Notes under the pieces: generated by a model | What the model was told of the DNA's origin: nothing | What the model saw: the letters and a program-made list of their open reading frames with translations, nothing else | Databases searched by the model: none | Program-made: the position numbers and the translations under genes | Assembly: GCF_047948215.1 (NCBI RefSeq) | Contig: NC_134460.1 | Location: 15,807,501-15,871,500, forward strand | From: Lycorma delicatula | Lineage: Eukaryota; Arthropoda; Insecta; Hemiptera; Fulgoridae | Reading direction: 5' to 3' | Length of the DNA: 64,000 bases | Shown here: positions 23,703 to 34,255 of the stretch, piece by piece | How the letters are laid out: each line of letters begins with the position of its first letter | Position numbering within the stretch: the stretch's first letter is position 1

Positions 23703-25161
23703 ACCTTGACAGTACAGCCATGAGGCACTCTATTAAGGACTGAATACAGTCCTTGAGAGATTTTGCCTGGAGCAGGCGTGGCAAAACCATCATGATATCT
23801 GGCAGGATATCCTTCACTGTCATCTGCGACAGGAAGTCCATGCCAGTGGTCTCCAACGGGGTAGCCGGTTTCGGATTGCCGCTGGGGGTGCCTTTTGGCG
23901 CGGCCGCCCTTTTGGTGGGGCGCGGGGCCACAGGGGCCGCGGTGTTTTTAACAGCCTGCTTGGCCTTCCCAGCCCAGACGGGCTTTGCCTTTCCCGTCGA
24001 GGAAGGCTTGGCCTTCTTCGCCGGGGCCGGCTTTGCCTTTCCCGTCGAGGAAGGCTTGGCCTTCTTCGCCGGGGCCGGCTTTGTCGCCGCCTTTTGTTTT
24101 ACCACCTTCTTGGTGGTTGCCGCCGGTTTTGGCTTGGCGGGTGTTGGGGAGGTTACCTCCCCTTTTTTCACGACCGCTTTTGCCACGGGTGCCGGCACCT
24201 CCGGTTTGGGGACTGTTTTTCCCCCACCGGCAACACGGGCCCAGCTGCGGCCGTCCAAAGTCGCGGGCTTTTTAAGTCCCTTGACTTTGTTTGTCTGCTC
24301 CTTATAATAGGGGCAGCCCCTGTAATTGGCCGGATGTGGCCCCTTACAGTTGACGCATGAGGCTGGTTCCTCACGCGGCTTGACGCAGGCAGAAGTGTCG
24401 TGGTTTCCACCACACTTTACGCATTGCTGGGCCCTCTGGCAGTAATTGGACGAGTGTCCAAATTTCTGGCATCTGTGGCACTGGGGTGGCCCCCCTCGTG
24501 ACACAAATGCAGTCACTGCGACCTTGCAGTAAAAAATACTGCCAAGGTCATAAATGGCCCGGGCCAAAGGGGTCCTCTTAAGGGCCACTAGGCAGGTCGG
24601 GGTTTCCCGACCGTCCCTTGTGAGGAGCTTCTTAACCGAAACCACCTCATAGCCAAGGGAGGTCAGTTCCTCCCTTACTTCCTCCGGGGCAGCCCCATAG
24701 GGGATCCCCCGTATAACCACCTTCAGCTCCCTGTCCTTCGGGAGCTGAAAGGAGTGAAAGGCGATTCCCTTCGAGTGCAGAAAACTCTGCACCGCCCGGT
24801 AATCCGCCTCGCTGCCCAGCTGCAGCCTTATCGAGAGCCCGGTGCTTTTAGCCACCAGGCGCCCCCCAATCCTCGACTTTATGTCCCTCGCCAATGCTGG
24901 CCACTCTTTCGGGCAGTCCAGCATTATCGGCGGGATTTTCTCCCGCCTGACGGTAGCAGGCTGTGATGGGGCCCCATCATCAGCCTGCGAGTTGGCGGCT
25001 GCTGCAGCCTTGCTACAGCCCGCTACGGGCTCCGCCTCCATAGGAGGCGCGGAGTCCCGGCGTTTCTGGCGCTTCCTAGCGCCAGACCCGCTTTCCTCTC
25101 CACCGTCGGACAGTTCCGTGGTGGGATAACGGGGTGGAGGAGGCCTTATTTTTCCTTCCAT
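23695..25161 (-). CDS. Jockey-type LINE ORF1: Gag-like nucleic-acid-binding protein
   Basis: A 488-residue open frame. A charged, low-complexity N-terminus (1-75) is followed by a folded part (about 145-222) resembling the PRE_C2HC domain of Jockey Gag proteins. Three zinc knuckles come next: C228-x2-C231-x4-H236-x4-C241, C247-x2-C250-x3-H254-x4-C259, and a variant C269-x2-C272-x3-H276-x6-C283. The region to about 430 is rich in Lys, Ala and Pro, with two 16-residue repeats (48-bp DNA units at 23981-24076), and probably binds nucleic acid by charge. The start Met lies after an untranslated leader of about 437 bp. Role from family knowledge: packages element RNA with ORF2 and aids nuclear entry. 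Confidence 0.92.
   Translation of the reverse strand: MEGKIRPPPPRYPTTELSDGGEESGSGARKRQKRRDSAPPMEAEPVAGCSKAAAAANSQADDGAPSQPATVRREKIPPIMLDCPKEWPALARDIKSRIGGRLVAKSTGLSIRLQLGSEADYRAVQSFLHSKGIAFHSFQLPKDRELKVVIRGIPYGAAPEEVREELTSLGYEVVSVKKLLTRDGRETPTCLVALKRTPLARAIYDLGSIFYCKVAVTAFVSRGGPPQCHRCQKFGHSSNYCQRAQQCVKCGGNHDTSACVKPREEPASCVNCKGPHPANYRGCPYYKEQTNKVKGLKKPATLDGRSWARVAGGGKTVPKPEVPAPVAKAVVKKGEVTSPTPAKPKPAATTKKVVKQKAATKPAPAKKAKPSSTGKAKPAPAKKAKPSSTGKAKPVWAGKAKQAVKNTAAPVAPRPTKRAAAPKGTPSGNPKPATPLETTGMDFLSQMTVKDILPDIMMVLPRLLQAKSLKDCIQSLIECLMAVLSRYG
23981..24076. repeat. 48-bp tandem repeat within ORF1
   Basis: Two adjacent, almost identical 48-bp units encode a 16-residue Ala/Lys/Pro/Ser block. The length is a multiple of three, so the frame is kept. 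Confidence 0.85.
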
Positions 25162-25598
25162 TGAGGAAAATAAGGAAGAAAAATTTAAAAATTAAAATTA
25201 AACTTAATTTACACTTCTTAATCTACACTTGCTGTAAAATAAAATCACTGACAAGAAAATCAATTAAAAAATAAAATTATTTTAAAAGTAGCACAATAGT
25301 CCTATAATAATAGGCTATTTACTTAACGTATTCACAATGACTACAAGAGTTCACTTTACATTATTAGAAATATTGAATAGTATAAAAGTAAAATTAAGAA
25401 AAGGATTATCCTTTTCTTAATGTGACTGGCCTGTAGTCCAGGTAGCTGGCCGCCCGGCTGATGTCCTAGCAGACCCTTCTCACATTGTCTGGCGACGCAG
25501 GTAGAAGAACTGTTGAACACCTGGCTGGACTGGTTACAACTGACAATTCACAGAGCACAACAAAACACAACCTTTCACTACAAGAGCCAAGGATGGAA
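25162..25598 (-). promoter_or_regulatory. Jockey-type LINE 5' untranslated leader, likely internal promoter
   Basis: The 437 bp between the 5' TSD and the ORF1 start has no open frame. Jockey elements generally carry an internal promoter in this part, so it probably drives transcription. No core motif was proven here. Confidence 0.45.
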
Positions 25599-25944
25599 TT
25601 AAAAATCAGATGGGTGGATAAATTGACAAATGAAGAGGTATTGCGGCAAATAGATGAAGAAAGAAGCATTTGGAAAAATATAGTTAAAAGAAGAGACAGA
25701 CTTATAGGCCACATACTAAGACATCCTGGAATAGTCGCTTTAATATTGGAAGGACAGGTAGAAGGGAAAAATTGTGTAGGCAGGCCACGTTTGGAGTATG
25801 TAAAACAAATTGTTGGGGATGTAGGATGTAGAGGGTATACTGAAATGAAACGACTAGCACTAGATTGGGAATCTTGGAGAGCTGCATCAAACCAGTCAAA
25901 TGACTGAAGACAAAAAAAAAAAAAAAAAAAAAAAAAGGGTTGTC
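25599..25944 (+). mobile_element. Family A LINE copy A4, 3' half
   Basis: The remainder of the LINE interrupted at 20366. It encodes the last 90 or so residues (RWVDKLTNEEVLRQ to AASNQSND, then TGA). A 25-nt A-tail follows (25912-25936), then the second GGGTTGTC TSD at 25937-25944. Together with 19766-20366 it forms one 5'-truncated LINE of about 0.93 kb. Confidence 0.9.
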
Positions 25945-26501
25945 GGTTTTGCTATTTCATTACAGTTCTACAAAGAACATAAATAAGACGTAGGTGCCAA
26001 AACGTTACGTCAATTATTTAAAGAGTACAACGGTAAACTATTTGCGTTTGTATATTTATTTATCAGTATTAGATAATAATTAATTAACACGGATTTTATG
26101 AAAACTTATCTAAATATGATAAAATGAAATAATTCCTAAAGAGATCTAAAACAAATCAAATTACTTTCTGTTGGAATTAATAAAATTCACTTCGGCGGAA
26201 GAATGAACCCGGGGTAATTAAGGCAAAGCGGAAAGTTAAATTATGAATTAGAAATTCTATAAATTCCATTTTTGTGTTGACAAGTTTGCCTTTGTCTTTC
26301 ATAATTATTTTATATAATAGAAGAATTACGATTTGTTAAAGTTCACAAAAATGCAAAGTTTTATTAAACAAGATTTCATAAGGTATTCACAAATAACTGC
26401 TAACGTGTATAATTAATTATTTTAATTAAATATAAACCAAACTGTAAAAATCACTTATCGACCCTTCTCTACCAAAAGAAGGAATTATCAATGAAAACAT
26501 C
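25945..26501. other. AT-rich non-coding spacer
   Basis: Nothing recognised. Confidence 0.5.
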
Positions 26502-27169
26502 TGATGTAGACACCAAATAACTTTCTTGTACGCCTGTTAAATCATATATACACATTTTTTTAATGAAAAGTACATAAAATTTTATTTCATTAATAACTTA
26601 TTTGATTTTTACGTTTTTTTTAATTGTTATTATTGAATGATTATTTATCGTCAAAACGTAACAATCAGAAGTTAAAACAATATATTTAAACTAAAAAAGA
26701 AAAAAGTTACAAAGAGAAAAAGGTGATCTCTTATTCGAACCGATGTGCCTTCCCCTTGTAAGATCCAAATATTTCATTAATTAAAATTTCATTTGGCTAT
26801 AATTCTGTAACTAATGAAAATAAGTACCACCTAATGATATATCAATGAAAAGATTTCAATGAGAGCTTATTACTGCGGTTAAGAAAAAGTCCAAAATCGA
26901 AATTTTTAAGGATTTTGGGCTTTTTTGGACACTTTTGGTTCAGTCGATTGCAATGAAAATGGAAGGTACACAAATAGATGTTACAACAATTCTAAATCCA
27001 AAATTTCAACATCCTACAGCTAATCGTAAGATATGCGAGATACGTACAGACGTCACGCCGAAAATAGTCAAAATGGATTCAGGGATGGTCAAAATGGATA
27101 TTTCCGTTGAAATCTGAAAACCAAAATTTTTCGCGATCATAATACTTCCTTTATTTCGTACAAGAAAGT
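26502..27169 (+). repeat. Dispersed repeat B, copy B2
   Basis: Homologous to B1 over nearly its whole length. A perfect 13-bp inverted pair ACTTTCTTGTACG lies at 26520-26532 and 27157-27169. Homology with B1 reaches about 18 bp left of this motif, so the motif may be subterminal. No coding capacity is visible. Likely a non-autonomous DNA transposon, class unknown. Confidence 0.7.
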
Positions 27170-27398
27170 AAAATTCAAATTAATGAAAAACACAATTATA
27201 TTTTGTGCTATTTGAAAAAAAACCCTTAAAAAAGGATTTTCTATATCTACATCTTTTAATTTTCTACTATTTTATACCTTTAACATTACGTTAATTGAAA
27301 GCCAGTATTTCAAAATGTTAAAAATGTAGTCATTCATTTTTTTTTCATATGAGAAAATATGTCCGATTAAAAATGTATAGAAATCAGAAGTAAAAAGG

Positions 27399-28241
27399 AA
27401 GTACAAGGAAGTAAAAAACACCAAGCGATTCAAAATATGTAACATTTTTTTTTTTTTTTTTGAGGAGGGAGGTGGAAATGCATTTACGCAGGGAGTGTCG
27501 GGCTCCCGCTGATGGTATTATCCAATCACCATCAGCGGACTACCGACTAAAACCACCCTCCTTTCTACCAGGGCTCGACCCGGAATCGTTTATCACATTA
27601 CTTCCGGTCGAGTCCTCCTATACTAGCCTGTTAGGTGCTACCTAATTTTCAGGACTGTCCATGTCAACCTTTTTGGCCCTGAGTATGTTGCCGACGAATC
27701 GGGCTACGCTTTCCCAGCTGCCCAGGTCACGGAGCATCATCGCAACCACGTTGTGGGGACTCAGTGCTCCGTGATCCGCCTCTAATGTCCCTCGATCTGC
27801 CGCCCACCGAGCACATTTGAAAAAGGTGTGCTCAGCGTCGTCCCGTACACCGGGACAATACAGGCAGTCGGGGGACGGCGCTTTCCCTATGACATGGAGG
27901 TAAGCGCGGAAGTACCCGTGACCCGTTAAAAATTGGGTCATGTAGTACTCCACTTCTCCATGCCGTCGCTCCGTCCACGGTCTGACCAGAGGAATAAGCC
28001 TTGCGGTCCATCGTCCTCTGGCCTCGTGGTCCCAGGTCTCTTGCCATGCGAGGAACGTGCGAGTGCGTTCCTCGTTGGCAATGGTCACCCCGTCTCCGCC
28101 TGTCCGCCGCCTCCCGTAGATCGCCTGGCGCTCCCTTGCTAAAGTAGCAATGGGTATGACGCCGGCGACCACAAGTACTGCAGGCTCGGAGACCGTCCGA
28201 TACGCGGAAGCGACTCGCAAGGCTGCGGTGCGTTGCACCTG
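27399..28241 (-). mobile_element. R1-clade LINE fragment, copy R1c, with shared 3' flank
   Basis: Nearly identical to the 3' half of R1b, from the T-run (about 27445-27462) to 28241, where homology stops abruptly. The 45 bp outside its 3' end (27399-27444) also match the flank of R1b, including ACACCAAGCGAT and the AAAATATGTAACAT TSD sequence. No second TSD copy lies at 28241, so this looks like a copied piece of an R1b-like locus and not an independent insertion. Confidence 0.8.
27642..28241 (-). pseudogene. R1-clade LINE ORF2 C-terminus (R1c)
   Basis: About 200 codons identical or nearly identical to the end of the R1b protein, including RLIPLVRPW, QFLTGHGYFRAYL and the C-terminal C-x2-C-x8-H-x4-C zinc motif. 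It lacks the endonuclease and RT catalytic core. Open but not functional. Confidence 0.88.
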
Positions 28242-28843
28242 CAGAAGGGTTTTAAAACATCTAATAAATTAAAGTAATATCGAAAGAAATTTTAAATAAT
28301 TTTAGTAAAAAAGAATTTTAATTTTAATTGAACAAATGTATGTTCTGTAAATGTTTATAGATTTTTATATTTTGCTCAATAACCGGAGTTATAAAAGTGC
28401 AAACAAGTATAAAAATATTGCATATTAGTTATATGTGTATATAGAAATAAAGATAAATCAGAAAATATTACTGAGGTTGGACTTATGCCCGAAAGCACTG
28501 TAATGTAAAGGAAAGAGGTAAGAATGTTTCTTTAATTCTATATTTGGCGGATTTGCTGAAATTCAATATCTATAGGTAAAAAATATATATATGTAAAGGC
28601 TTAGTAAAAAGTTTAGTAGATGATAATTTCACTAATCACATGTAAGCCATACGAGGATGAATTCTTAGATTGGCCTTTGGTAAATTATAAAGTATTGGAT
28701 TAGAATTTGAAAAATAGAATTTTCTTTCGCTTTCTAAATTTTATAGTTTTCAATGTACGCTATATATTTTTCAATAAACTAATAACAATTTTTTTATTAG
28801 CATCATATAAAACAGAAATGATGTGGACATTTGACCTATAATT
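28242..28843. other. AT-rich non-coding spacer
   Basis: No gene or repeat end recognised. Confidence 0.5.
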
Positions 28844-28845
28844 TA

Positions 28846-30183
28846 CGGAGCTAAGTCAATTATTATCCGCAATGCAGTTGTATTGCAATACAACTAGGAA
28901 ACTTACATGTACATCATTTTTCAACATAGCCCCCTTGCATTTCAACGCACTTGGTTCATCGTTGCACAAGCTTCCTGATGCCCTCATAAAAGAAGGTTTT
29001 CGGTTGAGCTGCGAGCCAGGAATGCACTGCTTTTTTCATTGTTTCGTCCGAGGTAAAATCACGGCTTCTTAATGCCTCTTTGAATGGACCAAACAAGTGT
29101 TAGTCAGAAGGGGCAAAATCAGGACTATACGGAGGACGAGCCAGTATATCAAAGTCGAGTTTCTGGAGCGTTTCAGTAGTGTGGGCAGCAGTATGTGGAC
29201 GGGAATTGTCGTGCAACAACACATTTCGACAGCAGTCCTCGGCGTTTGCTTCGAATTGCAGGCTTCAGCTTGGCGGTAAGCTTCTCACTGTAACGCACAC
29301 TGTTTATTGTCGTGCCCCTTTCCTCATAATGCTCCAGTAATGGGCCTTGTGAGTTCCAAAAAACTGTAAGCATCAGTTTTCCTGCGGACGGTTGGGTCTT
29401 GAACCCAACTTGAAACTGACTGTTCAACAGTCTTGAACTTTTTTTTTTTGCAGGGCGAATTTGGATGTTTCCATTCCATACTCTGCCGTTTATTCTCCGG
29501 CTCGTAATGATGGATCCGTGTTTCGTCACCGGTGATGATTCTGTCTAAGAAGATGTCCCGTTCGTTACCGTAGCGATTCAAATCTTTTTGGCAGCTGTCC
29601 AAGCGCGTTTGTTTATGCCATTGTGTGAGTTTTTTTTTGGGACCCATCTTGCACAGACTTTATGAAACCCAAGTCCGTTGTGGATGATGTCGTAGGCAGA
29701 ACCGTGACTAATTTGCAGACGATGTGCCACTTCATCGATATTTACTCGTCTGTCTAAGAAAACCGTGTCACGTACACGCTCAATGTTTTCCGCGTTTGTG
29801 GCGGTAAACGGTCGTCCGGCTCCTTCGTCGTGCACAGCACTTGTGCGACCGTTTTTTAATTTTTCAATCCGTTCGTAGACATTCCGTTGGGGCAACCCAC
29901 TGTTCCCGTACTGCACCGAAAGTTTTCGATGAATTTTGGCCCCTGATGCATCTTCCGACCACAAAAAACGGATCGCTGAACGTTGCTCTTCTTTGGTGCA
30001 AACAGAAAGCGGAGCAGCCATGGTTAACGGCAGGGCAGCGACAATGGAACTAACCTAGCAGCATCAAACCTGCACAGACATAACAACAATTAAACCATGC
30101 ATGCGTCGTCTACGCAACACGACAGTACTACCACCGTAAACAAAAATATAACTAAATTGCGGATAATAATTGACTTACCCTCG
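28846..30183 (-). mobile_element. Mariner element with both inverted ends (Mar2)
   Basis: A 1338-bp element flanked by TA dinucleotides (28844-28845 and 30184-30185). The ends are inverted repeats of about 28 bp: CGGAGCTAAGTCAATTATTA on the left, and CGAGGGTAAGTCAATTATTA on the right (reversed), then TCCGCAAT on both. Length, TA target and terminal repeats fit mariner exactly. Confidence 0.92.
28910..30021 (-). pseudogene. Mariner DD34D transposase, broken (Mar2)
   Basis: From the ATG at 30021, the N-terminal helix-turn-helix region (EEQRSAIRFLW, then AGRPFTATN and DEVAHRLQISHGSAYD) is open for 147 codons. After a frameshift near 29640 the catalytic domain follows: ITGDETRIHHYEPENKRQS (first Asp), then LLHDNSRPHTA (second Asp, near 29210) and YSPDFAPSD (third Asp), with 34 residues between the last two, as in mariner. 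At least two frameshifts and two stop codons are present, so it is dead, but most motifs survive. Confidence 0.88.
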
Positions 30184-30439
30184 TATATCGATAAAAGAAG
30201 CGGTTTAAGAAATATTTAACACTAAACCGGAGTGTAAAAATTGTTTAACAGACAATAAAAAACTTCACAAAAATAATTAACGTGAAACTAATTATTGTTA
30301 GATGTAATTTTAAGAAACCTATCTGGCTTTAAAGTACGTAGAAAAGAATTGTGTAATTACAAGCCAGTTCCTTTCTGTTAGTATAAATTTATTTAGAATG
30401 ATTGATAACGATAGCTGCGCGTAATTATAGTATAAGAGT

Positions 30440-33400
30440 GTTATTATCTTTTTTTTTGTGTATTTTTACGGGCATCGACTGCGAAGGTCATTAGCCCTCG
30501 TCACATTCTTAAAGGAAATTAGTATCACCATGAGGTTCGTCATATGTAAGGGTGTAAAGGGCCCTTACATTTTATTTAAAAACATAAACTACACAGAAAC
30601 ATTAAAACACTACACAAAAACAAAAACAAAACAACACTTATGGGGTGTAAAGGGCCCCAAAATTAAAATTTGAGATAAAATTCTCAAAGAAGATAAAAGT
30701 AAAAACTATAAAAATAATACCATACCATACCATTTATTTTCTTATACCCGTCTCGTTTAGTTGTTAATTTTAGCACGCTCGGGGCGACAAGAACCGCCGT
30801 GAAGCAGTATATTAGTCGCCCCAGGATGCCGTGGCAGTTGACTCCTTATAAACAGGCTACAGGCAGCCATTGTGCTTACCCTTAGCCTCGCGCCCTCACT
30901 CGACCCTTGAGGGTCCCCCATGCCATCATCGGACACACCCCGACTCACTGCTCTTGAATCCAGACGAGCCAGGGTGGCCTAGGCAAGAGGTCTACCTCCC
31001 GTCACTATACGTGCCACGCTTCGAGACTCCCATATATAAATAAATGAAACTACCTCTTAAAGACTCTTTATCACAGCTTTAAATTTTTCACTTTTACAGA
31101 CTTCTAAGAAGTCCACTGGCGTGTAAAAATGCAACTATCTTTTCTTCATTTCCATTATCCAGATCATTTCTAAGACGGAACCTCTTTCTGAGGTCCTCAT
31201 ATATGGTACACTCTTCTATTAGATGCTTGACTGTCAGTGCTTTATTACAAAGACCGCACATTGGTCTCTCTTCGCCGGTTAACAAATATGAATTTGTTAA
31301 TCGCGTGTGACCGATTCTAAGTCTGGTCACAGCTACTTGTTCTCGGCGAGTCAACTTCACGTCGCTTTTCCATTTTATATGGAGAAGTTTTAACTGAGTT
31401 TAATTTTGTATTTAAACTCCTTCATTCAGTATTCCACTTGTTTTTAACTACGTTAGTTAGACAGTTTTTAACATCTGCCACTCTTACAGGAAATGCATCC
31501 AAATCATCGCAGACTGTTGCCTTTCTGGCAGCTTCGTCTGCGCTCTCATTACCTGTAATAGCAGCATGCCCTGGAATCCATACAAATACGCATCGCTGTC
31601 CTCGTTGATTTAAAACGTATAAGATAGACAGGATATTTGAAATTAGGACATCCTTAATGTTTTTGTTCCGAATTGCAACAAGTGCACTTTGAGAATCGGA
31701 ACAAATTAGCACTCTCTCTTCGCAATAATGTTCTGTGAAGCGAAGAGCTTGCTTAATGGCAGTAAGTTCTGCCGTATAAACACTGGCCATATCTGGCAGT
31801 TTCCAACAATGGGCTTCTCCATTTACATATATGGAGCATCCAACACCATGTTCGGTTTTAGAACCGTCAGTATAAATTCTAATATGTTCTTCGTAACTAC
31901 TGACGGTTGCCGAAAATTCCTGTTGGATGATCACTGCTGGCTTCTTTTTTATTTGTCCCTGAGAGAGATCCAACCTTGTATTACCGCTGGCAAAAGCCAT
32001 GGCGGTATTTCTCTTGTGAAAATTGCTATTGTATCTGGAATAGCAATTTCGTATTTTCTTCTTAATTCGTGATACCTAATTCCGGCTGGTCTGGAATAGG
32101 TAGCACGATGTTCATATACTGCAGCCACTGGATGATTCATGAAAGTTTAATGTTTATGGGCAGGAAAAGCCCATACGTTTTCTGCATATCTTAACAAAAG
32201 GATCTCTCTTCTATAATGTAGTGGCAGTATTCCGGCTTCGGACATTAGACTTGTCGCCGGACTTGTGCGGAAAGCGCCTGTCGCATATCTAATTCCGCTA
32301 TTATGAATTACGTCTAACTTTCTTAAATTCGACTTTCTAGCGGATGAATATACAATACATCCGTAGTCTAGTTTCGATTGAACCAATGCCTTATACAGTC
32401 TCAATAATATCTCTTTATCTGAGCCCGAATTGATATTCGATAAACATTTGATAATGTTTAGGGCTTTTTTGCATCTAACACTCAAGTCCTGTATGTGTAA
32501 TCCCCATGAAAGGGATTTATCCAATACTAGTCATAAAAATCTCACGTTCTTTATATTGTATTGGATCATTGCCGGTTGTCAACGTAGGACTTTGATGAGG
32601 AATTCTCTTCCTACAAAAGTGTACACAGCACGTTTTTTCTGGTGAAAATTGGAATCCATTATTCCTCGCAACTTCATTTAGAGCGTTAATCGCTCGTTGC
32701 AGTTTGTATTTCACCATAGCAATCTTGTTGCTGGCATACACAATTGCCAAATCATCAACATAGACGCTTTTGCTGATTTCCACTGGAATGGCTAATATCA
32801 ATTTATTAATGGCGATCATAAACAAGGTACCACTCCACGGCGAACCTTGTGGTATGCCATTTTACAAGATTTTTATAGATGAATATTCGTTGTTGACATA
32901 CGTTGATGACGTACTTGGAAAGTACGGTCATTCATATAGTTGCTCAATAAGATTGGCAGTTTACCACGAATGCCCCATTCATGTATCTGGAACATTATAC
33001 CATGACGCCAGGTCATATCGAAAGCCTTCTGAAGATCAAAGAAGACTCCGACACAATGTTTCCTTGTAATAAAGCTGTTATATATAACATTCTCTAAGTT
33101 AATCATTTGATTAGTGGTAGAATGGTATTGACGAAAACCTGCTTGATATGGTGATATCAGGTTTTCTTTTTCCAAAACCCAAACGAGTCGATTATTAATC
33201 ATTTTTTCGAATAATTTTCCCGTTGCGCACGTCAAGGAGATAGGACGATAGCTATTGGGATCTGTTAAATTTTTCTTTTTCTTTGGTACTGGAACAACAT
33301 GAGCTTTTTTCCACTGCTGCGGGTACATTCCATCCCGCCATATTTGATTATACAATTCTAATAATCTGCGTTTTGTAGTGGTATTCAGCTGCCTGATCAT

Positions 33401-33941
33401 ATTATAATGGATTTCATCCGGACCAGCAGCTGTGTTGCCTGCTTTTTCCAACGCTTTCACGAATTCTTCCATATTAAATGGTATATTATATGAGTAATTA
33501 TACTCAGTTCTAAAATTTAGTAGACCTTCAAGTTCTTCTTTTTTGGTTCGAAAATCTTCTTCGTAGTTGGCCGTTTTGCAGGCCTTTTCGAAGTGATTGG
33601 ATAATAGCTCTGCAATTTCATATGGAGTGTCTTTTATTTCATCTTCATCTTGAAGGCTAGTTATGGCAGCAAAATTTTTACGCCCACAAATCGCCTTCAT
33701 TTTCCTCCAAACATCCGATGCAGTAGTGGTTTTGTCGACGGATGACACGTATTTCTGCCAGGATCGTTTCTTAGAATCTATCATGAGACGTTTTGTTTCA
33801 CTCTGTATTTCTTAAAGGCAATAAGATTTTCTGTATTAGGACGTTTCTTAAAGGCGTTATATGCTTTTTTCTTTCTTTTAATAGGTTCACTTATTTCACC
33901 GTTCCACCATGGAACGGTGAAATAATAATAACGGTTATTAT
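30440..33941 (-). mobile_element. I/Nimb-like LINE with RNase H, 5'-truncated
   Basis: A minus-strand LINE of about 3.5 kb (30448-33933). It ends in a short A-run (T-run 30448-30457) after a long 3' untranslated part containing a GC-rich block (30770-31020). A possible 8-bp TSD GTTATTAT occurs at 30440-30447 and 33934-33941, but it is low-complexity and sits in an ATT-rich target. At the 5' junction the first 16 bp are repeated in inverted orientation. Confidence 0.8.
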
Positions 33942-33969
33942 TATTATTATGGAAGTTAATTAAGAACAC
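31094..33969 (-). pseudogene. LINE polyprotein remnant: RT, RNase H, zinc motif
   Basis: In order on the minus strand: a PWWNGEI block (about 33910); RT with AAGPDEIHYNMI, SYRPISLTCATGKLFE, YQAGFRQYHST, motif A FFDLQKAFDMTW (near 33040), motif B around QGSPWSGTLF (near 32840) and motif C YVDDLAIV (near 32760). RNase H follows with YTDGSK, AELTAI, CSDSQSAL and WIPGHAAITGNESADEAA, giving the Asp-Glu-Asp-Asp set (31990-31500). Last is a C-x2-C-x8-H-x4-C motif (CGLCNKALTVKHLIEEC, about 31250). At least four frameshifts break it (near 33780, 32870, 32520 and 32150-31360). APE is absent because of 5' truncation. The RT plus RNase H order suits the I superfamily; the exact clade is uncertain. Confidence 0.85.
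33891..33925. repeat. Inverted repeat at the LINE 5' junction
   Basis: 16-bp perfect arms (33891-33906 and 33910-33925) around a 3-bp spacer. The left arm is LINE sequence; the right arm is its inverted copy. Confidence 0.9.
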
Positions 33970-34149
33970 TTCTGATATACTGAAAACAAAATTTGTTAAT
34001 AAAATATTAATTTTTTTAATAACGGACTTACTTAATACCTACTGTATTTTTCTATAAATTTTTACATCGGCTAAGCGGTTAACAAATAATAATTATTAAT
34101 CGGTTTGAAAGATTTAAAGTGTTTTATTCTGCGGATGGTTTTTCACTGT

Positions 34150-34255
34150 AATATTTGCATCTCACCTTGAAAATCTAGTCCGTTAGCTGAGAATCGAATG
34201 CGGGACCGTTAGTTTATCGGTCAGATACTACTGGCCGAAGTACCTTGGCGGACGT
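34150..34255 (-). mobile_element. tRNA-derived SINE remnant (tentative)
   Basis: The reverse strand reads GGCCAGTAGTATCTGACCGA, like a tRNA A box, then CCCGCATTCGATTCTC, like a B box, at tRNA-like spacing. It is decayed and the ends are not found. It could also be an old tRNA pseudogene. Confidence 0.4.

Larger units (their letters stand above)
20352..25613 (-). mobile_element. Jockey-type LINE, apparently full coding length, nested in A4
   Basis: A 5.2-kb GC-richer insertion (20367-25598) flanked by the 15-bp repeat TTAAAAATCAGATGG (20352-20366 and 25599-25613). The repeated bases belong to LINE A4, whose sequence becomes continuous when the insert is removed. The element runs on the minus strand: 5' untranslated region 25598-25162, ORF1, ORF2, then about 630 bp down to 20367. 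No poly-A lies at the 3' boundary; a run of 13 A (20797-20811 as T) is internal. Both ORFs are open, so this may be a young, possibly mobile copy. Confidence 0.9.

Noticed and set aside
22186..25129. Many plus-strand frames over the Jockey ORFs
   Set aside because: Antisense shadows of ORF1 and ORF2; compositionally biased and without motifs.
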